From positions 1-31,166 of the forward strand of contig JAWWBX010000013.1 in the NCBI GenBank assembly GCA_033720735.1: a stretch of DNA of 31,166 nucleotides, given 5' to 3'. Position 1 is the first letter of the stretch. Each line of letters begins with the position of its first letter. This document shows positions 15,286-23,994 of the stretch, piece by piece. Below the pieces are notes generated by a model. It was given only the letters and a program-made list of their open reading frames with translations, was not told the DNA's origin and ran no database searches. Source of the DNA: B8-G4 sp033720735 (GTDB taxonomy: Bacteria > Bacteroidota > Bacteroidia > Chitinophagales > Saprospiraceae). A program made the translations under genes and the position numbers.

Positions 15286-16545
15286 ATGCAGTTACATCGC
15301 TGGTTGCTGATCGTCATGCTCATGGGCATCTGCCCGTGGCCTGATGCTGCAGCCCAACAAGTTATCCTCAACACGAACGGCGAGCAGATCGTGATCTATC
15401 CGGATGGCTCGTGGCGCTACTACGAAGAAGCCGATTCGGTGCTTCTCAAGAAGAACCTTAAGAAAGAGGAACTGTTCGTTCCCGACAATGATCCGACCAA
15501 CCCGTTTGAGGTACCGGCCGACAACCCCGAAGAGCTGGTGCAACTCATGCGCATGGCGTCGGAGTTTGCCGACCTGACCGAGCGCCAGCAAAAAGAAGCT
15601 TCGATCGCGTTGGCCAATGCCACGGGTGACAAATTTGAAGCGGAAGCACAACTTGAGCAGGCCAACCAGAACAAAGGGCTGGTCGAACCTGATCATCTGG
15701 CCGCACTGGAGGAAGCCTACGATGAAAAGACCGCCGACGTCAAAGCTGCCAAGCGACACCTCAAGGTTACAACGCAGTTTCATGAGCAGGCCATGAAGAT
15801 CCTGCAACTTTCGGCCGACAAAATGGAGAAGCCACTGAGCAAACTGATGGCTGAGCACGGAGCGTACTTCGGAAGTGCTGTTGCTGAAGCACCGGGTGTC
15901 TCCGGAGAAAACTCCCCGGGATCAGAACCACAGGATCAAGAACAGCTGATGGAAAGTGCACCGGACCGCACCCCGGTGAGTCCCGAACCTGTCAGAGCCG
16001 TTGCGGGAGGGACGGATCGCTACAGCAATTACGTCAGACAGCCTGCAGACTGCCAGATCGTCCAGAACCAGATCGATCGCAACACGCGTAAAGCACGGGT
16101 GGTGGTTCAGCGAGAACTGTTGTTTACCCATACGGACGAAGAGCTGCGACCTTATTTCAGACAACAGGAACTGGTCACATGCCATGCACAGCTTTCGCGG
16201 ATCGATGACAACGTGTACCTGAGTGTCGAATTCAGCATTGCCAGTCCCAACGCGCGCAAAAACTTCGGTGCGCTGGAGAAAGGCAGCCTGTTCAGGGTCA
16301 AGCTTCTCGATCGTACCGATGTCAATCTCTACAACCTCATCGCCGATCGCGGCAAGATCGATCCGTATTCCGGCCATACGCTGTTTGTCGGTCAGTATCT
16401 CATCGAAAAGGACGCAGCGAAGGTGTTGTCACGCACGGAGGTCGACAAGATCAGGGTGGTATGGAGCACAGGATTTGAGGACTATGACGTCTACGACCTT
16501 GATTTCTTCATCGATCAGTTCAACTGTTTGCAGAGCGTACAATAA
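15286..16545 (+). CDS. Secreted protein of unknown function with coiled-coil segment
   Basis: 419 residues from ATG 15286; the open frame reaches back to 15091, but there it crosses the cdaA start region and lacks a signal. Residues 1-22 are a signal peptide (LLIVMLMGICPWPDAAAQ). Directly after it comes an NTNGEQIVIYPDGSWRYY segment, a beta-hairpin motif I associate with Saprospiria secreted proteins. A Glu/Ala/Lys-rich helical stretch (about 75-185) is probably a coiled coil, then a Pro/Glu-rich linker (about 195-240). The C-terminal 175 residues are beta-rich with LDRTDVNLYNLIADRGKID and WSTGFEDYDVYDLDFFIDQFNCL. I do not recognise the family. It ends 3 bp before miaE, so the two may form an operon, though no functional link is obvious. 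Confidence 0.75.
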   Translation: MQLHRWLLIVMLMGICPWPDAAAQQVILNTNGEQIVIYPDGSWRYYEEADSVLLKKNLKKEELFVPDNDPTNPFEVPADNPEELVQLMRMASEFADLTERQQKEASIALANATGDKFEAEAQLEQANQNKGLVEPDHLAALEEAYDEKTADVKAAKRHLKVTTQFHEQAMKILQLSADKMEKPLSKLMAEHGAYFGSAVAEAPGVSGENSPGSEPQDQEQLMESAPDRTPVSPEPVRAVAGGTDRYSNYVRQPADCQIVQNQIDRNTRKARVVVQRELLFTHTDEELRPYFRQQELVTCHAQLSRIDDNVYLSVEFSIASPNARKNFGALEKGSLFRVKLLDRTDVNLYNLIADRGKIDPYSGHTLFVGQYLIEKDAAKVLSRTEVDKIRVVWSTGFEDYDVYDLDFFIDQFNCLQSVQ

Positions 16546-16548
16546 CAT

Positions 16549-17130
16549 ATGCTGGGACTGAAATTACCTACCGATCCGCGCTGGGTGGATCTTGCCGGGA
16601 AAAGCCTGGAGGAGATCCTGACTGATCATGCCTATTGTGAGCAAAAAGCTGCGACCTCCTGTATTTCGCTCATCCAGTCCTATCCGGACAAAGAACGTCT
16701 TGTGCGCGAATTGGCCCCCGTGGTGGCAGAAGAATGGCAGCACTTCCGGGCAGTGATCGCCAAGCTGGATGCGCTCGGGCTCAAGCTGGGATTCCAGCGC
16801 AAGGATGAGTATGTCAATGCACTCATGCAGTTCCAGAAGAAAGACGGCAGCCGTGAAGACCGCCTGGTCGAGCGACTGCTGGTCTGTGCCCTGATCGAAG
16901 CACGCAGTTGTGAGCGGTTCCGGTTGTTGTCACTCCACCTGGATGACGAGGAATTGCGCAAATTCTACCATGGGTTTATGGTTTCGGAGGCCGGACACTA
17001 CCGGATGTTCATCGAGCTGGCAAGAGCGTACGGCGATCCGGATGCGGTCAACGCCCGCTGGCAGGAATACCTGGACTTCGAGCGTGAACTGATGACCCGG
17101 CTGACGCCGCGCGGCGACCGGATGCATTGA
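16549..17130 (+). CDS. miaE: tRNA-(ms2io6A)-hydroxylase MiaE
   Basis: 193 residues, the usual length. MiaE is a cytoplasmic diiron monooxygenase that hydroxylates the isopentenyl group of ms2i6A37 in tRNAs reading UNN codons. The ferritin-like four-helix bundle is visible with its iron ligands in order: Glu31 (AYCEQKAA), Glu62-x-x-His65 (EEWQHF), Glu117 (IEARSCERF) and Glu147-x-x-His150 (SEAGHYRMF). All expected ligands are present, so it should be active. It follows the unknown secreted-protein gene by 3 bp and is followed by a 138-bp gap. ATG at 16549 is the first codon and matches the family start (LGLKLPTDPRW). Confidence 0.93.
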   Translation: MLGLKLPTDPRWVDLAGKSLEEILTDHAYCEQKAATSCISLIQSYPDKERLVRELAPVVAEEWQHFRAVIAKLDALGLKLGFQRKDEYVNALMQFQKKDGSREDRLVERLLVCALIEARSCERFRLLSLHLDDEELRKFYHGFMVSEAGHYRMFIELARAYGDPDAVNARWQEYLDFERELMTRLTPRGDRMH

Positions 17131-17232
17131 CAGGAACTCAACAAATCATGATCGCTCTACATTGCTTTCATCAAAACACTGGCCAGCGCCTACGCCTCAA
17201 TCTATGAACACGCGGCTTTGTTCGTCCAACGG

Positions 17233-17264
17233 TTTGGTGAACCGCCCGGGGCTACTGAATTTTG
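17233..17264 (+). promoter_or_regulatory. Weak promoter candidate for the thioredoxin-fold gene
   Basis: TTTG (17233-17236), 20 nt, then GAATTTTG (17257-17264), seven of eight matches to TAnnTTTG. It ends only 4 nt before the ATG at 17269, so transcription would give a nearly leaderless message, or the true start is elsewhere. Low confidence. Confidence 0.25.
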
Positions 17265-17268
17265 CACT

Positions 17269-18501
17269 ATGAAGTACAAGGTGTTCTACCGGGTCATTGA
17301 CCCGACTTCCGAACAGCGCACGACCGTGCGGTCATGGGTGGTCCTGCTGGCAATGTTAACGGCCTCCGCCGTGACCGGGCAGGGCATCGATTTCCTGCAT
17401 GAAGGCTGGGAGAAGATCAAGGCGCAGGCCGCTGCCGATGACAAGATCATCTTTGTCGATGCCTATACCACCTGGTGCGGCCCATGCAAATGGATGGCCG
17501 CCGAGGTGTTTACCGATCCGGAAGTCGCAGAGTTCTACAACAGCAACTTCATCAACGTCCAGCTGGACATGGAGAAGGGCGAAGGGATTGATTTCCTCGC
17601 GGAATATTATGTCACCGCATTTCCGACATTGTTTTTCATCGATGGACAGGGAGAGATCGTGCACAAACGTGTCGGCGCAATCCCGGCCGACATGTTCCTG
17701 GCTTTCGGGAAGGAAGCGCTTGATCCGACACAGCGCATCGGCAGCCTGATGCAGAGGTACCGCGCTGGTGAGCGCGATCCGGACTTTCTGTATACGTACA
17801 CCACCAAAATGCTCGAGGCAGGCATGGGTGCTTCGGAAGCCGCCGAAGCCTACTTTGCCACCACCACCCCGGAAACATTTGTCTCAGCCCGGAATTTCGC
17901 ATTGATCCGCATGCTGCAGCCAGACATGACGGATCTTCGGTTCCTGCTCGTTGCGGAGCATCACGCGGCATTTAGCCGTCAGGTCGGTGAAGAAGCGGTC
18001 AACGCCTTCATCAGGGATGTCTGCAATGGTCACGTGATGCGCGCACTGTACTACGACGGCGACGCCGCATTCGCTGATGCCATTGAGCGTGTGCGCGATC
18101 TGCACCTCGATTTTCTCGACGAAGTGATCACCTTCGGCTACATGCACCAGGCGCGTAAGAACGACGATTACGAACAGTACATTGCCAACACCTGGAAGTA
18201 CGTCAAGCGCTACGCGTGGGATGACTGGAACGTCCTCAACACCTTTGCCTGGGAGATCTATGAAGACACGAGCTACGATGACCGCGCCTACCTGCAGCTG
18301 GGCGAAAAGATGGCCAGGCGGTCGGTCAAGCTGGAAGAGAACTACTACAATACCGACACCTACGCAGCGCTTCTGTATCGACAGGGACGCCTTCGCCCCG
18401 CACTCAACTGGGCCTTGCGCGCCGTCGAACTCGCCAAGGCTGAAGAGGTTGAATTTGAGGAAACCGCGGCCTTGCTGGAGAAGATCCGGGACGGGATGTG
18501 A
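17269..18501 (+). CDS. Thioredoxin-fold protein, membrane-anchored or secreted, with long helical C-terminus
   Basis: 410 residues from ATG 17269 (a TTG at 17218 would add 17 residues with no signal character). A hydrophobic segment at about 20-37 (WVVLLAMLTASAVTG) is a signal peptide or anchor placed behind a charged N-terminus. Residues about 45-165 are a thioredoxin domain with the redox motif TTWCGPCKWM (Cys70, Cys73) and the cis-proline loop TAFPTLFFID. The remaining 245 residues are alpha-helical, with TPR-like pairs (YNTDTYAALLYRQGRLRPALNWALRAVELAKAE in part). This layout is common in Bacteroidota and resembles thioredoxin-family periplasmic thiol reductases; the partner is unknown. 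The gene stands alone between miaE and the flavin-binding protein. Confidence 0.85.
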   Translation: MKYKVFYRVIDPTSEQRTTVRSWVVLLAMLTASAVTGQGIDFLHEGWEKIKAQAAADDKIIFVDAYTTWCGPCKWMAAEVFTDPEVAEFYNSNFINVQLDMEKGEGIDFLAEYYVTAFPTLFFIDGQGEIVHKRVGAIPADMFLAFGKEALDPTQRIGSLMQRYRAGERDPDFLYTYTTKMLEAGMGASEAAEAYFATTTPETFVSARNFALIRMLQPDMTDLRFLLVAEHHAAFSRQVGEEAVNAFIRDVCNGHVMRALYYDGDAAFADAIERVRDLHLDFLDEVITFGYMHQARKNDDYEQYIANTWKYVKRYAWDDWNVLNTFAWEIYEDTSYDDRAYLQLGEKMARRSVKLEENYYNTDTYAALLYRQGRLRPALNWALRAVELAKAEEVEFEETAALLEKIRDGM

Positions 18502-18586
18502 TCCTGCCGGGCATTCCCCCGGTCAGGGCACCACTACGTAACCGTGTCGTATCCAAACAGCTATCTTCCAAGACAATCTCACCGCC

Positions 18587-19243
18587 ATGACTTTGCAATC
18601 CGACCGCTCTACATTGAAGCGCCTGCCGTCACGGGGGCACTACGATCGCGATACACTCTACCGGTTTCTGGACCAGGAATTCCTGTGTCATGTCGCTTTC
18701 TGCGATCAAGGCAGGCCGGTCATCATTCCCACGGCTTATGGCCGGTCTGGAGATAACCTGTTCTTGCATGGTTCGGCGAAAAGCCGGCTCATGCACCATC
18801 TGGCTGGTGGTGGTGAGGCCAGCATCGCCGTCACCCGACTTGAGGGCATCGTCCTGGCACGCTCTCTGTTCCACAGCTCGATGAACTACCACTCGGCCGT
18901 CCTGTTTGGGCGGGGCTCGGAAGTTGTCGACCCGGAAGAAAAAATGGAGGGGTTGCGTGTTGTGACCGAGAGCATCTGGCGCGGACGGTGGGACGAGGCG
19001 CGCCTCCCCAGCGATGGCGAAATGCAGGCAACCAGGGTAATCCGCTTTCCCATCGCAGAGGGTTCCGTCAAGATCCGCACAGGGCCGGCCAAAGATAACG
19101 CTGAAGATTACGACCTCGACATTTGGGCAGGCGTCATACCCGTGCATCTGCAATACGGCACCCCGGTCCCGGATGAACGGCTGCCAGAAGGAATCGCCTT
19201 ACCGCCCAGTCTGGCTCAACACAGACGCATTACCGGTCTCTAA
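18587..19243 (+). CDS. Pyridoxamine 5'-phosphate oxidase family (flavin/nucleotide-binding) protein
   Basis: 218 residues. The split-barrel FMN-binding fold is recognisable: GHYDRDTLYRFLDQEFLCHVAF, GRPVIIPTAYGR, LFLHGSAKSRLMHHL, and YHSAVLFGRGSEV are the conserved blocks of the COG3467 / PF12900 group, which bind FMN or heme-type cofactors and have mostly unknown substrates. It is not PdxH, because the PLP-site residues of that enzyme cannot be seen. An 85-bp gap with a short GC stem (CCGGG...CCCGG, about 18507-18521) precedes it and could be a weak terminator of the thioredoxin gene. It converges with the O-methyltransferase gene 28 bp downstream. Confidence 0.85.
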   Translation: MTLQSDRSTLKRLPSRGHYDRDTLYRFLDQEFLCHVAFCDQGRPVIIPTAYGRSGDNLFLHGSAKSRLMHHLAGGGEASIAVTRLEGIVLARSLFHSSMNYHSAVLFGRGSEVVDPEEKMEGLRVVTESIWRGRWDEARLPSDGEMQATRVIRFPIAEGSVKIRTGPAKDNAEDYDLDIWAGVIPVHLQYGTPVPDERLPEGIALPPSLAQHRRITGL

Positions 19244-19271
19244 GGCATCTTGCGTGCTCACGCCGTGTTGT

Positions 19272-19940
19272 TCAATCGCGCAATTTAACGACCAGGGTGC
19301 ATCCGTCCCCGAAGGGCACGATCGATTGTTGCACGCGAGGATCATCAAACACGATTTGATTGACCTTGCGGATGGCCTCGGTATCGGGATCGGTCACGGA
19401 AGGGTCCGCGACATCCCAGTTCCAAAGTGTGTTGTCAAGGAGTACAATGCCACCGGGCCTGATCAGCTCCATGCACAGGCGGTAATAGGACGGATAGTTG
19501 ACCTTGTCGGCATCGATAAATGCAAAGTCGTAGGATCCGGCCTCACCAGCGTCTAAACGTTCCCGCAAGCCGTCGCCGGCCGCTCCGAGCCGCAGGTCGA
19601 TCTTGTGCTCGACCCCAGCCTCCCGCCAATACGGAACGCCTACGGAAGTCCACTCCTCAGAGATATCGAAAGCACGGATCAGGCCATCGTCCGGTACAGC
19701 CAGCGCCATGCTGAGGGTGCCGTACCCTGTAAAGACCCCGACCTCAAGACAACGGCTGGCGCCGATCATCCCGATCAGCAATTGCATGAAATTGCCCATC
19801 TCCGGCGAGGAGGACATCACCGATTGCTCCATGGTATCCGTCTCCGCACGCAAGGATACCTGTGCCGGATGTTCGCGCACCGAGAGATCACGCAGATACT
19901 GCTGGATCTCGGGAGTCAGTCCATAGGTTTCGCTGGCCAT
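19272..19940 (-). CDS. Class I SAM-dependent O-methyltransferase (caffeoyl-CoA/catechol type)
   Basis: 222 residues. Motif I is seen at 65-75 (LEVGVFTGYGT), the acidic SAM-ribose residue in AFDISEEW, and the metal/catalytic block FIDADKVNYPSYY (141-153) with LLDNTLWNW. These fit PF01596 (Methyltransf_3), cation-dependent O-methyltransferases related to caffeoyl-CoA OMT and tRNA 5-hydroxyuridine methyltransferase TrmR. The substrate is not evident; small phenolics or tRNA hydroxyuridine are options. It begins 2 bp after the M1 peptidase stop, so it is the last gene of the CPBP-M1-OMT operon. Confidence 0.9.
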   Translation of the reverse strand: MASETYGLTPEIQQYLRDLSVREHPAQVSLRAETDTMEQSVMSSSPEMGNFMQLLIGMIGASRCLEVGVFTGYGTLSMALAVPDDGLIRAFDISEEWTSVGVPYWREAGVEHKIDLRLGAAGDGLRERLDAGEAGSYDFAFIDADKVNYPSYYRLCMELIRPGGIVLLDNTLWNWDVADPSVTDPDTEAIRKVNQIVFDDPRVQQSIVPFGDGCTLVVKLRD

Positions 19941-19942
19941 GG

Positions 19943-21799
19943 CTACGACTTGTCCTGTGAGCGATCGAAGACATTGTCGTCGGTGTCCACATCCATCATC
20001 TGGCGACGCGGATCGATCTCGATCTTCTCGATATCCTTGAGTTTGACCGGGATCGTCAGTTCGTACTCAGGATGGGTCCAGGGCCAGTCTTTGACGGTCT
20101 CCCACTTCTCACCGGCCCGGGCCGGGCGTGTGCCACGCATGAGGTCGAGCGGAGCAAAGTAGGTGATGGTGCTGCCATCCTTGCGGGTCACGCGGAGTTC
20201 CACAGGCATGGGCATGGCCCCCTGGCGCTCCAGGGTGATGCGCGTGTCGTTTCGATCGCCCTTCACCCCCGCAATGGCATAATCGATGTCGTGCGTGGTG
20301 TAGATCCAGTACTCATAGTACCAGTCGAGCACCATTCCCGACTCCTTCTCGGCAACGCGCAGGAAGTCGTGTCCATCAGGATGTTTGAATTTCCATTCAT
20401 CGAAATAGCGCAACATCGTCCGTGCAAAGGCCTTCTCTCCGATAATGTACTCCAGCTGGTTGAGGAAGATGTTACCCTTGGTATAGGCCCCTACGCCATA
20501 TGCTGCATTGCTCATAAAATGGTCGGCGTGCACGGTCAGCGGTTCTTCGACGTCAGACACGCTAAACCCGGCGTACGACCGGTAGGTGCCGGCAAAGGGG
20601 TTTTCACGATACTCGCGGCCTGGCAACAGTCCTTTGCGTGACAGTTCGTTCATAGTGCGTGCTGTTGCGTAACTGGTAAAGCCTTCATCCATCCAGGCGT
20701 AAAGGCTCTCGTTGGTCGCCAGGATCATTTGATACCAGCTGTGCATGAGCTCGTGTACCGAAACGGCGACCAGGCTGTTGAGCGGCCGGTTGCCGGTGAT
20801 CAGCGTGGCCATGGGATACTCCATGCCACCATCGCCACCCTGGATGAATGAGTACTTCTTATACGGATACTTGCCAAAGTGCTTGTTGATATAGCGGAGC
20901 GCTTCGTCCATAATACCGGGCAGTTTGGCCCATGCGTCGCGATTCTGTTCTGTCTCCTGAAAAAAGAAATGGAACTCCGTCCCGTCATGGGCGGTGTGAC
21001 GGGTGTGGGTATAATCCGGGTCAGCAGCCCAGACGAAATCGTGGACATTGGGTGCATGGAAGTGCCAGGTCAGCGTGCGTCCGCGCGCCGGAACGACTGC
21101 AGATCCCGGTTTTTCATATCCGTGTCCGATCATCTCCGGATTCTGCAGGTAGCCACTTGCGGCCACCATGTAGTCCTTGTCAATTGTGAGATACACATCA
21201 AAGTCGCCCCAGTCGCCATAGTACTCGCGGGCGATATAGGGATTGGGATGCCAGCCGTCCTCATCGTACGCGCAGAGTTTGGGATACCACTGGGACATCG
21301 AATATGCGATCCCTTCGGCATTGTCACGACCGCTGCGTCGTGTTTGCAAGGGCACCTGCGCTTCAAAATCCATCACGAGCACTGTCGACTTGCCGGGTAA
21401 CAGCGGTTTTGCGAGAGGCACCTCGAGGATGGTCTCATTCACCTGGAATTTGAGCCGGGCTCCATCCTGTGTCATCTTGCGTACCTTCTGGTAGCCGATC
21501 TCCTCTTCTTTCATGTCCCTGATCCGGACCAGCCGGCGATCGGGGTCGGGCAAATTCCGCGTACGCATATCCATCATGCTTCCCGGCTGGAACGCATTGA
21601 AATACAGGTGATAATACACGTGGGTAATGGTATCGGGCGAGTTGTTAAAGTACTTGAGCGTTTGCTTGCCATCGAAGCGGTGCGTGGTAACATCAAAGTC
21701 AATATCCATGCGGTATTCCACACGCTGTTGCCAATAGCCATCCGTCGCATTGACCAGGGCGAGACACGCGACACCAAGAAGAGTGATTATCCATTTCAT
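19943..21799 (-). CDS. M1 family metallopeptidase (secreted aminopeptidase)
   Basis: 618 residues. Signal peptide at 1-19. The N-terminal beta-sandwich (about 25-250) leads into the catalytic domain with the substrate-amine-binding variant GGMEYP (324-329; GxMEN in classical members) and the zinc motif HELMHSW (His349, Glu350, His353) plus the third ligand Glu372 in WMDEGFTSYA. All catalytic residues are present. It should release N-terminal residues from peptides in the periplasm or outside. The C-terminus lacks an obvious T9SS sorting domain. Its ATG overlaps the stop of the CPBP gene by 4 bp (ATGA), and the O-methyltransferase follows 2 bp later. Confidence 0.92.
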   Translation of the reverse strand: MKWIITLLGVACLALVNATDGYWQQRVEYRMDIDFDVTTHRFDGKQTLKYFNNSPDTITHVYYHLYFNAFQPGSMMDMRTRNLPDPDRRLVRIRDMKEEEIGYQKVRKMTQDGARLKFQVNETILEVPLAKPLLPGKSTVLVMDFEAQVPLQTRRSGRDNAEGIAYSMSQWYPKLCAYDEDGWHPNPYIAREYYGDWGDFDVYLTIDKDYMVAASGYLQNPEMIGHGYEKPGSAVVPARGRTLTWHFHAPNVHDFVWAADPDYTHTRHTAHDGTEFHFFFQETEQNRDAWAKLPGIMDEALRYINKHFGKYPYKKYSFIQGGDGGMEYPMATLITGNRPLNSLVAVSVHELMHSWYQMILATNESLYAWMDEGFTSYATARTMNELSRKGLLPGREYRENPFAGTYRSYAGFSVSDVEEPLTVHADHFMSNAAYGVGAYTKGNIFLNQLEYIIGEKAFARTMLRYFDEWKFKHPDGHDFLRVAEKESGMVLDWYYEYWIYTTHDIDYAIAGVKGDRNDTRITLERQGAMPMPVELRVTRKDGSTITYFAPLDLMRGTRPARAGEKWETVKDWPWTHPEYELTIPVKLKDIEKIEIDPRRQMMDVDTDDNVFDRSQDKS

Positions 21800-22764
21800 A
21801 AATGATCGTCGGATTGTTGCTCCGGGAGATCAGGTGCGACGCGGCTCAACAGACTCCGGAGCGGCTTTAGTTTAAACGTTTTGTGAATGATAACGAAAAA
21901 GATTGCCATCGTGACATAAAAGAGGATCAGCATGAGCAAAGGGTCAACCTGTTCAACTTGCAAAAGGGTATCCGTTCGCAGGGCCGACCCTTCAAAACTG
22001 ACAAAACTGGCCCCGTACACATTGGTCGCAGCATGAATGCCGAGTGCATATTCCAGCCCGTCGTCCAGCAGGGTGATGATCGCCAGGCTGATCGCCACTG
22101 ACAGGTAGTAGAACATCATCACCACCAAGCCAAACTCCCGGACCTCCGGATTAGCGAGATGCATCGCTGCAAACACGAGCGAGCTGCCCATTACCGCTGC
22201 GATCTGCGACCCCGTGGCGCTGCCAATGCCCTGCAGGAGATACCCCCGGGTAAAGACCTCTTCGAAAGATGTCTGGATAGGCAGGATCAGCAATGAGATG
22301 GCCAGCAAGGGCAACCAGTTCTGCCAATTGAAATGGAACGTGTAGGCACCGGGATAGATGAGGTACGCCACAAACTCGGCCAGGGCGGTCAGGACAAACC
22401 ACAGTCCAAAGGCCACCAGGAGCTTGCGTACATTGACCTGTTTGTTGGCCCTGATGAGCGTTCTGAATGCACGTTTATGAATAAACTCGACGCAAATGAA
22501 CAGCAGGATAGCGGCGGCGATAAAACTCCCCAGCAGCAACAGCAGCCCAACATGAGATGACATGCCGATCTGTGAGAAGTCGGCATTTTCGAAAAATGCA
22601 GCCGCCTGCTCCCGGGAAATATTCCCGCTGTCGACCTTCTCGTTGAGTACGAGCAACAACGGAACCTGGCCGATCACATAGCCGATGAAAACGACCAGCA
22701 CTGTGAGCAAATAGAAGGCCCAATGATTCTCACCGCGGTGGGCGGCCCGGACAAACACGCTCAT
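21796..22764 (-). CDS. CPBP family intramembrane glutamic endopeptidase
   Basis: 322 residues with about eight hydrophobic segments. The CPBP/Abi (Rce1-like) motifs are present in order: motif 1 Glu168-Glu169-x-x-x-Arg173 (FEEVFTRGYLLQG), motif 2 His202 (FAAMHLANPEV) and motif 3 His244-x-x-x-Asn248 (GIHAATN). These residues form the active site of intramembrane endopeptidases that cut prenylated or membrane proteins; the substrate is unknown. An extra N-terminal extension with a soluble loop (about 42-65) precedes the core. First gene of a three-gene operon with the M1 peptidase and O-methyltransferase, divergent from the DUF6580 gene. Confidence 0.88.
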   Translation of the reverse strand: MSVFVRAAHRGENHWAFYLLTVLVVFIGYVIGQVPLLLVLNEKVDSGNISREQAAAFFENADFSQIGMSSHVGLLLLLGSFIAAAILLFICVEFIHKRAFRTLIRANKQVNVRKLLVAFGLWFVLTALAEFVAYLIYPGAYTFHFNWQNWLPLLAISLLILPIQTSFEEVFTRGYLLQGIGSATGSQIAAVMGSSLVFAAMHLANPEVREFGLVVMMFYYLSVAISLAIITLLDDGLEYALGIHAATNVYGASFVSFEGSALRTDTLLQVEQVDPLLMLILFYVTMAIFFVIIHKTFKLKPLRSLLSRVAPDLPEQQSDDHL

Positions 22765-22792
22765 ACAGGTAGGCTACAAGGGGAAGAAACAG

Positions 22793-22800
22793 TATTTTTG
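22793..22800 (+). promoter_or_regulatory. -7 box (TATTTTTG) for the DUF6580 gene
   Basis: TATTTTTG matches TAnnTTTG exactly, is identical to the -7 box of the metal operon, and lies 17 nt before the ATG at 22818. No TTG occurs at the normal -33 position, so only half of the promoter is supported. Confidence 0.4.
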
Positions 22801-22817
22801 CTGCCAAACAGGCGGGC

Positions 22818-23393
22818 ATGAAATTAAAAGAAAATTTTGCTCTGATCGTGATCCTGATCGTGTTCGCGGCGATGACCAGGTTGATTCCACATTGGCCCAA
22901 CTTTACAGCGGTAGGGGCGATGGCCTTGTTTGGCGGGGCTTACCTGAGCCGGAAATTCGCGATCCTGATCCCCCTCGCCGCGCTGTTTGTCAGCGACCTG
23001 ATCCTGAACAACGTGATCTATGCCAGCCTCTACCCGGAGCTGAGCGAAGGCTTCAGGGTTTTCCATGCCAGCAGTCTGTGGATCTACGGGGCCTTCATCC
23101 TGATCGTTCTGCTGGGCCAGACGTTACTCCAACGCAAGACGGTGCCCCGTCTGGCGGGTGCGACGGTCCTGGCGTCCCTTTCCTTCTTCCTGATCACCAA
23201 TCTCGGCGTTTGGACCGGCTCGGTCATGTATCCCAAAACCATGGCGGGACTGATCGCCTGCTATGAAGCGGGTCTGCCGTTCTTCTGGAATACACTGGCT
23301 GGTGATGCCTTCTTCGTGACGGTCCTCTTTGGCGGGTATGCCGTCATTGCAGCACGGAAAAAGACGGCATTGCAGGAACAACAAGTCGACTAA
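22818..23393 (+). CDS. DUF6580 family integral membrane protein
   Basis: 191 residues with about five transmembrane helices. The opening (TRLIPHWPNFTAVGAMALFGGAYLSRKFAILIPLAALFVSDLIL in part) is the signature of DUF6580, a family I link with ECF-transporter S-component-like folds. Conserved polar residues in the membrane (Asn/Pro in PNFT, Asp in SDLIL, the late NTLAGDAFF) suggest that it binds a small ligand such as a vitamin or a metal. The neighbouring convergent cobalamin adenosyltransferase gene (13 bp away) hints at cofactor metabolism, but that is weak evidence. Single-gene unit on the plus strand. Confidence 0.8.
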   Translation: MKLKENFALIVILIVFAAMTRLIPHWPNFTAVGAMALFGGAYLSRKFAILIPLAALFVSDLILNNVIYASLYPELSEGFRVFHASSLWIYGAFILIVLLGQTLLQRKTVPRLAGATVLASLSFFLITNLGVWTGSVMYPKTMAGLIACYEAGLPFFWNTLAGDAFFVTVLFGGYAVIAARKKTALQEQQVD

Positions 23394-23406
23394 GATCACG
23401 GGCAGA

Positions 23407-23958
23407 CTAGGCGTCCGGGTCCCAGTGGACCTCCTCTGCACCGGCCTGCTGCACGAGGTATCTCGCCAATACGAACAGGTAATCAGAAAGGCGATTCAAG
23501 TAGGTGATGATCGTTGGCTCGACGCTGGTCTCACGCGACAGGGTGATGACCCGGCGCTCCGCCCGCCGACAGATGGTGCGGCAGACATGTGCATAGGCTG
23601 CGGCGGCAGTGCCCGCCGGCAGGATAAACTGTTTGAGTGGCGGAACGACCGCTTCCATGCGGTCAATCTCTGACTCGAGTCGCGCAACATCGTCTGGCCG
23701 CACTGCCGGCATCTCTACCGGCTTCGTCGGATCAACCGCGAGCAATGACCCCATGTTGAACAACTTGTTTTGAACCAGCTTGAGGGTGGAAACACTTTGT
23801 GCATCCCGGGCGATCTCAGACAGGTAGCCGATCGCGGCATTCAATTCATCCACAGTGCCATACGCCTCAATGCGCATATGGTCTTTCCACAGCCGGGTCC
23901 CCCCGAACAAGGAGGTTTCGCCGGTATCACCTGTTTTCGTATAGATCTTGAGCGCCAT
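23407..23958 (-). CDS. pduO: PduO-type cob(I)alamin adenosyltransferase
   Basis: 183 residues, the usual length. It transfers adenosyl from ATP to cob(I)alamin, giving coenzyme B12. The N-terminal ATP-binding signature KIYTKTGDTGETSLFGG is present, followed by the helix EAYGTVDELNAAIGYL and the C-terminal helix block CRRAERRVITLS with the nearby LNRLSDYLFVLAR, all typical of the trimeric PduO/MMAB family and not of CobA or EutT. It lies 36 bp downstream of the ABC ATPase gene in the same direction, so the two may be co-transcribed. Confidence 0.93.
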   Translation of the reverse strand: MALKIYTKTGDTGETSLFGGTRLWKDHMRIEAYGTVDELNAAIGYLSEIARDAQSVSTLKLVQNKLFNMGSLLAVDPTKPVEMPAVRPDDVARLESEIDRMEAVVPPLKQFILPAGTAAAAYAHVCRTICRRAERRVITLSRETSVEPTIITYLNRLSDYLFVLARYLVQQAGAEEVHWDPDA

Positions 23959-23994
23959 GTGGCAAAGATACGCATCGGTGGAAACAGCCCGCAG

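Noticed and set aside
15292..15858. Minus-strand 188-codon frame opposite the 419-aa gene
   Set aside because: The plus-strand frame has a signal peptide, proper start and tight spacing to miaE; the minus frame has none.
18500..18530. Strong rho-independent terminator after the thioredoxin gene
   Set aside because: A GC stem is present, but there is no T-tract, so it is only mentioned in the neighbouring gene entry.
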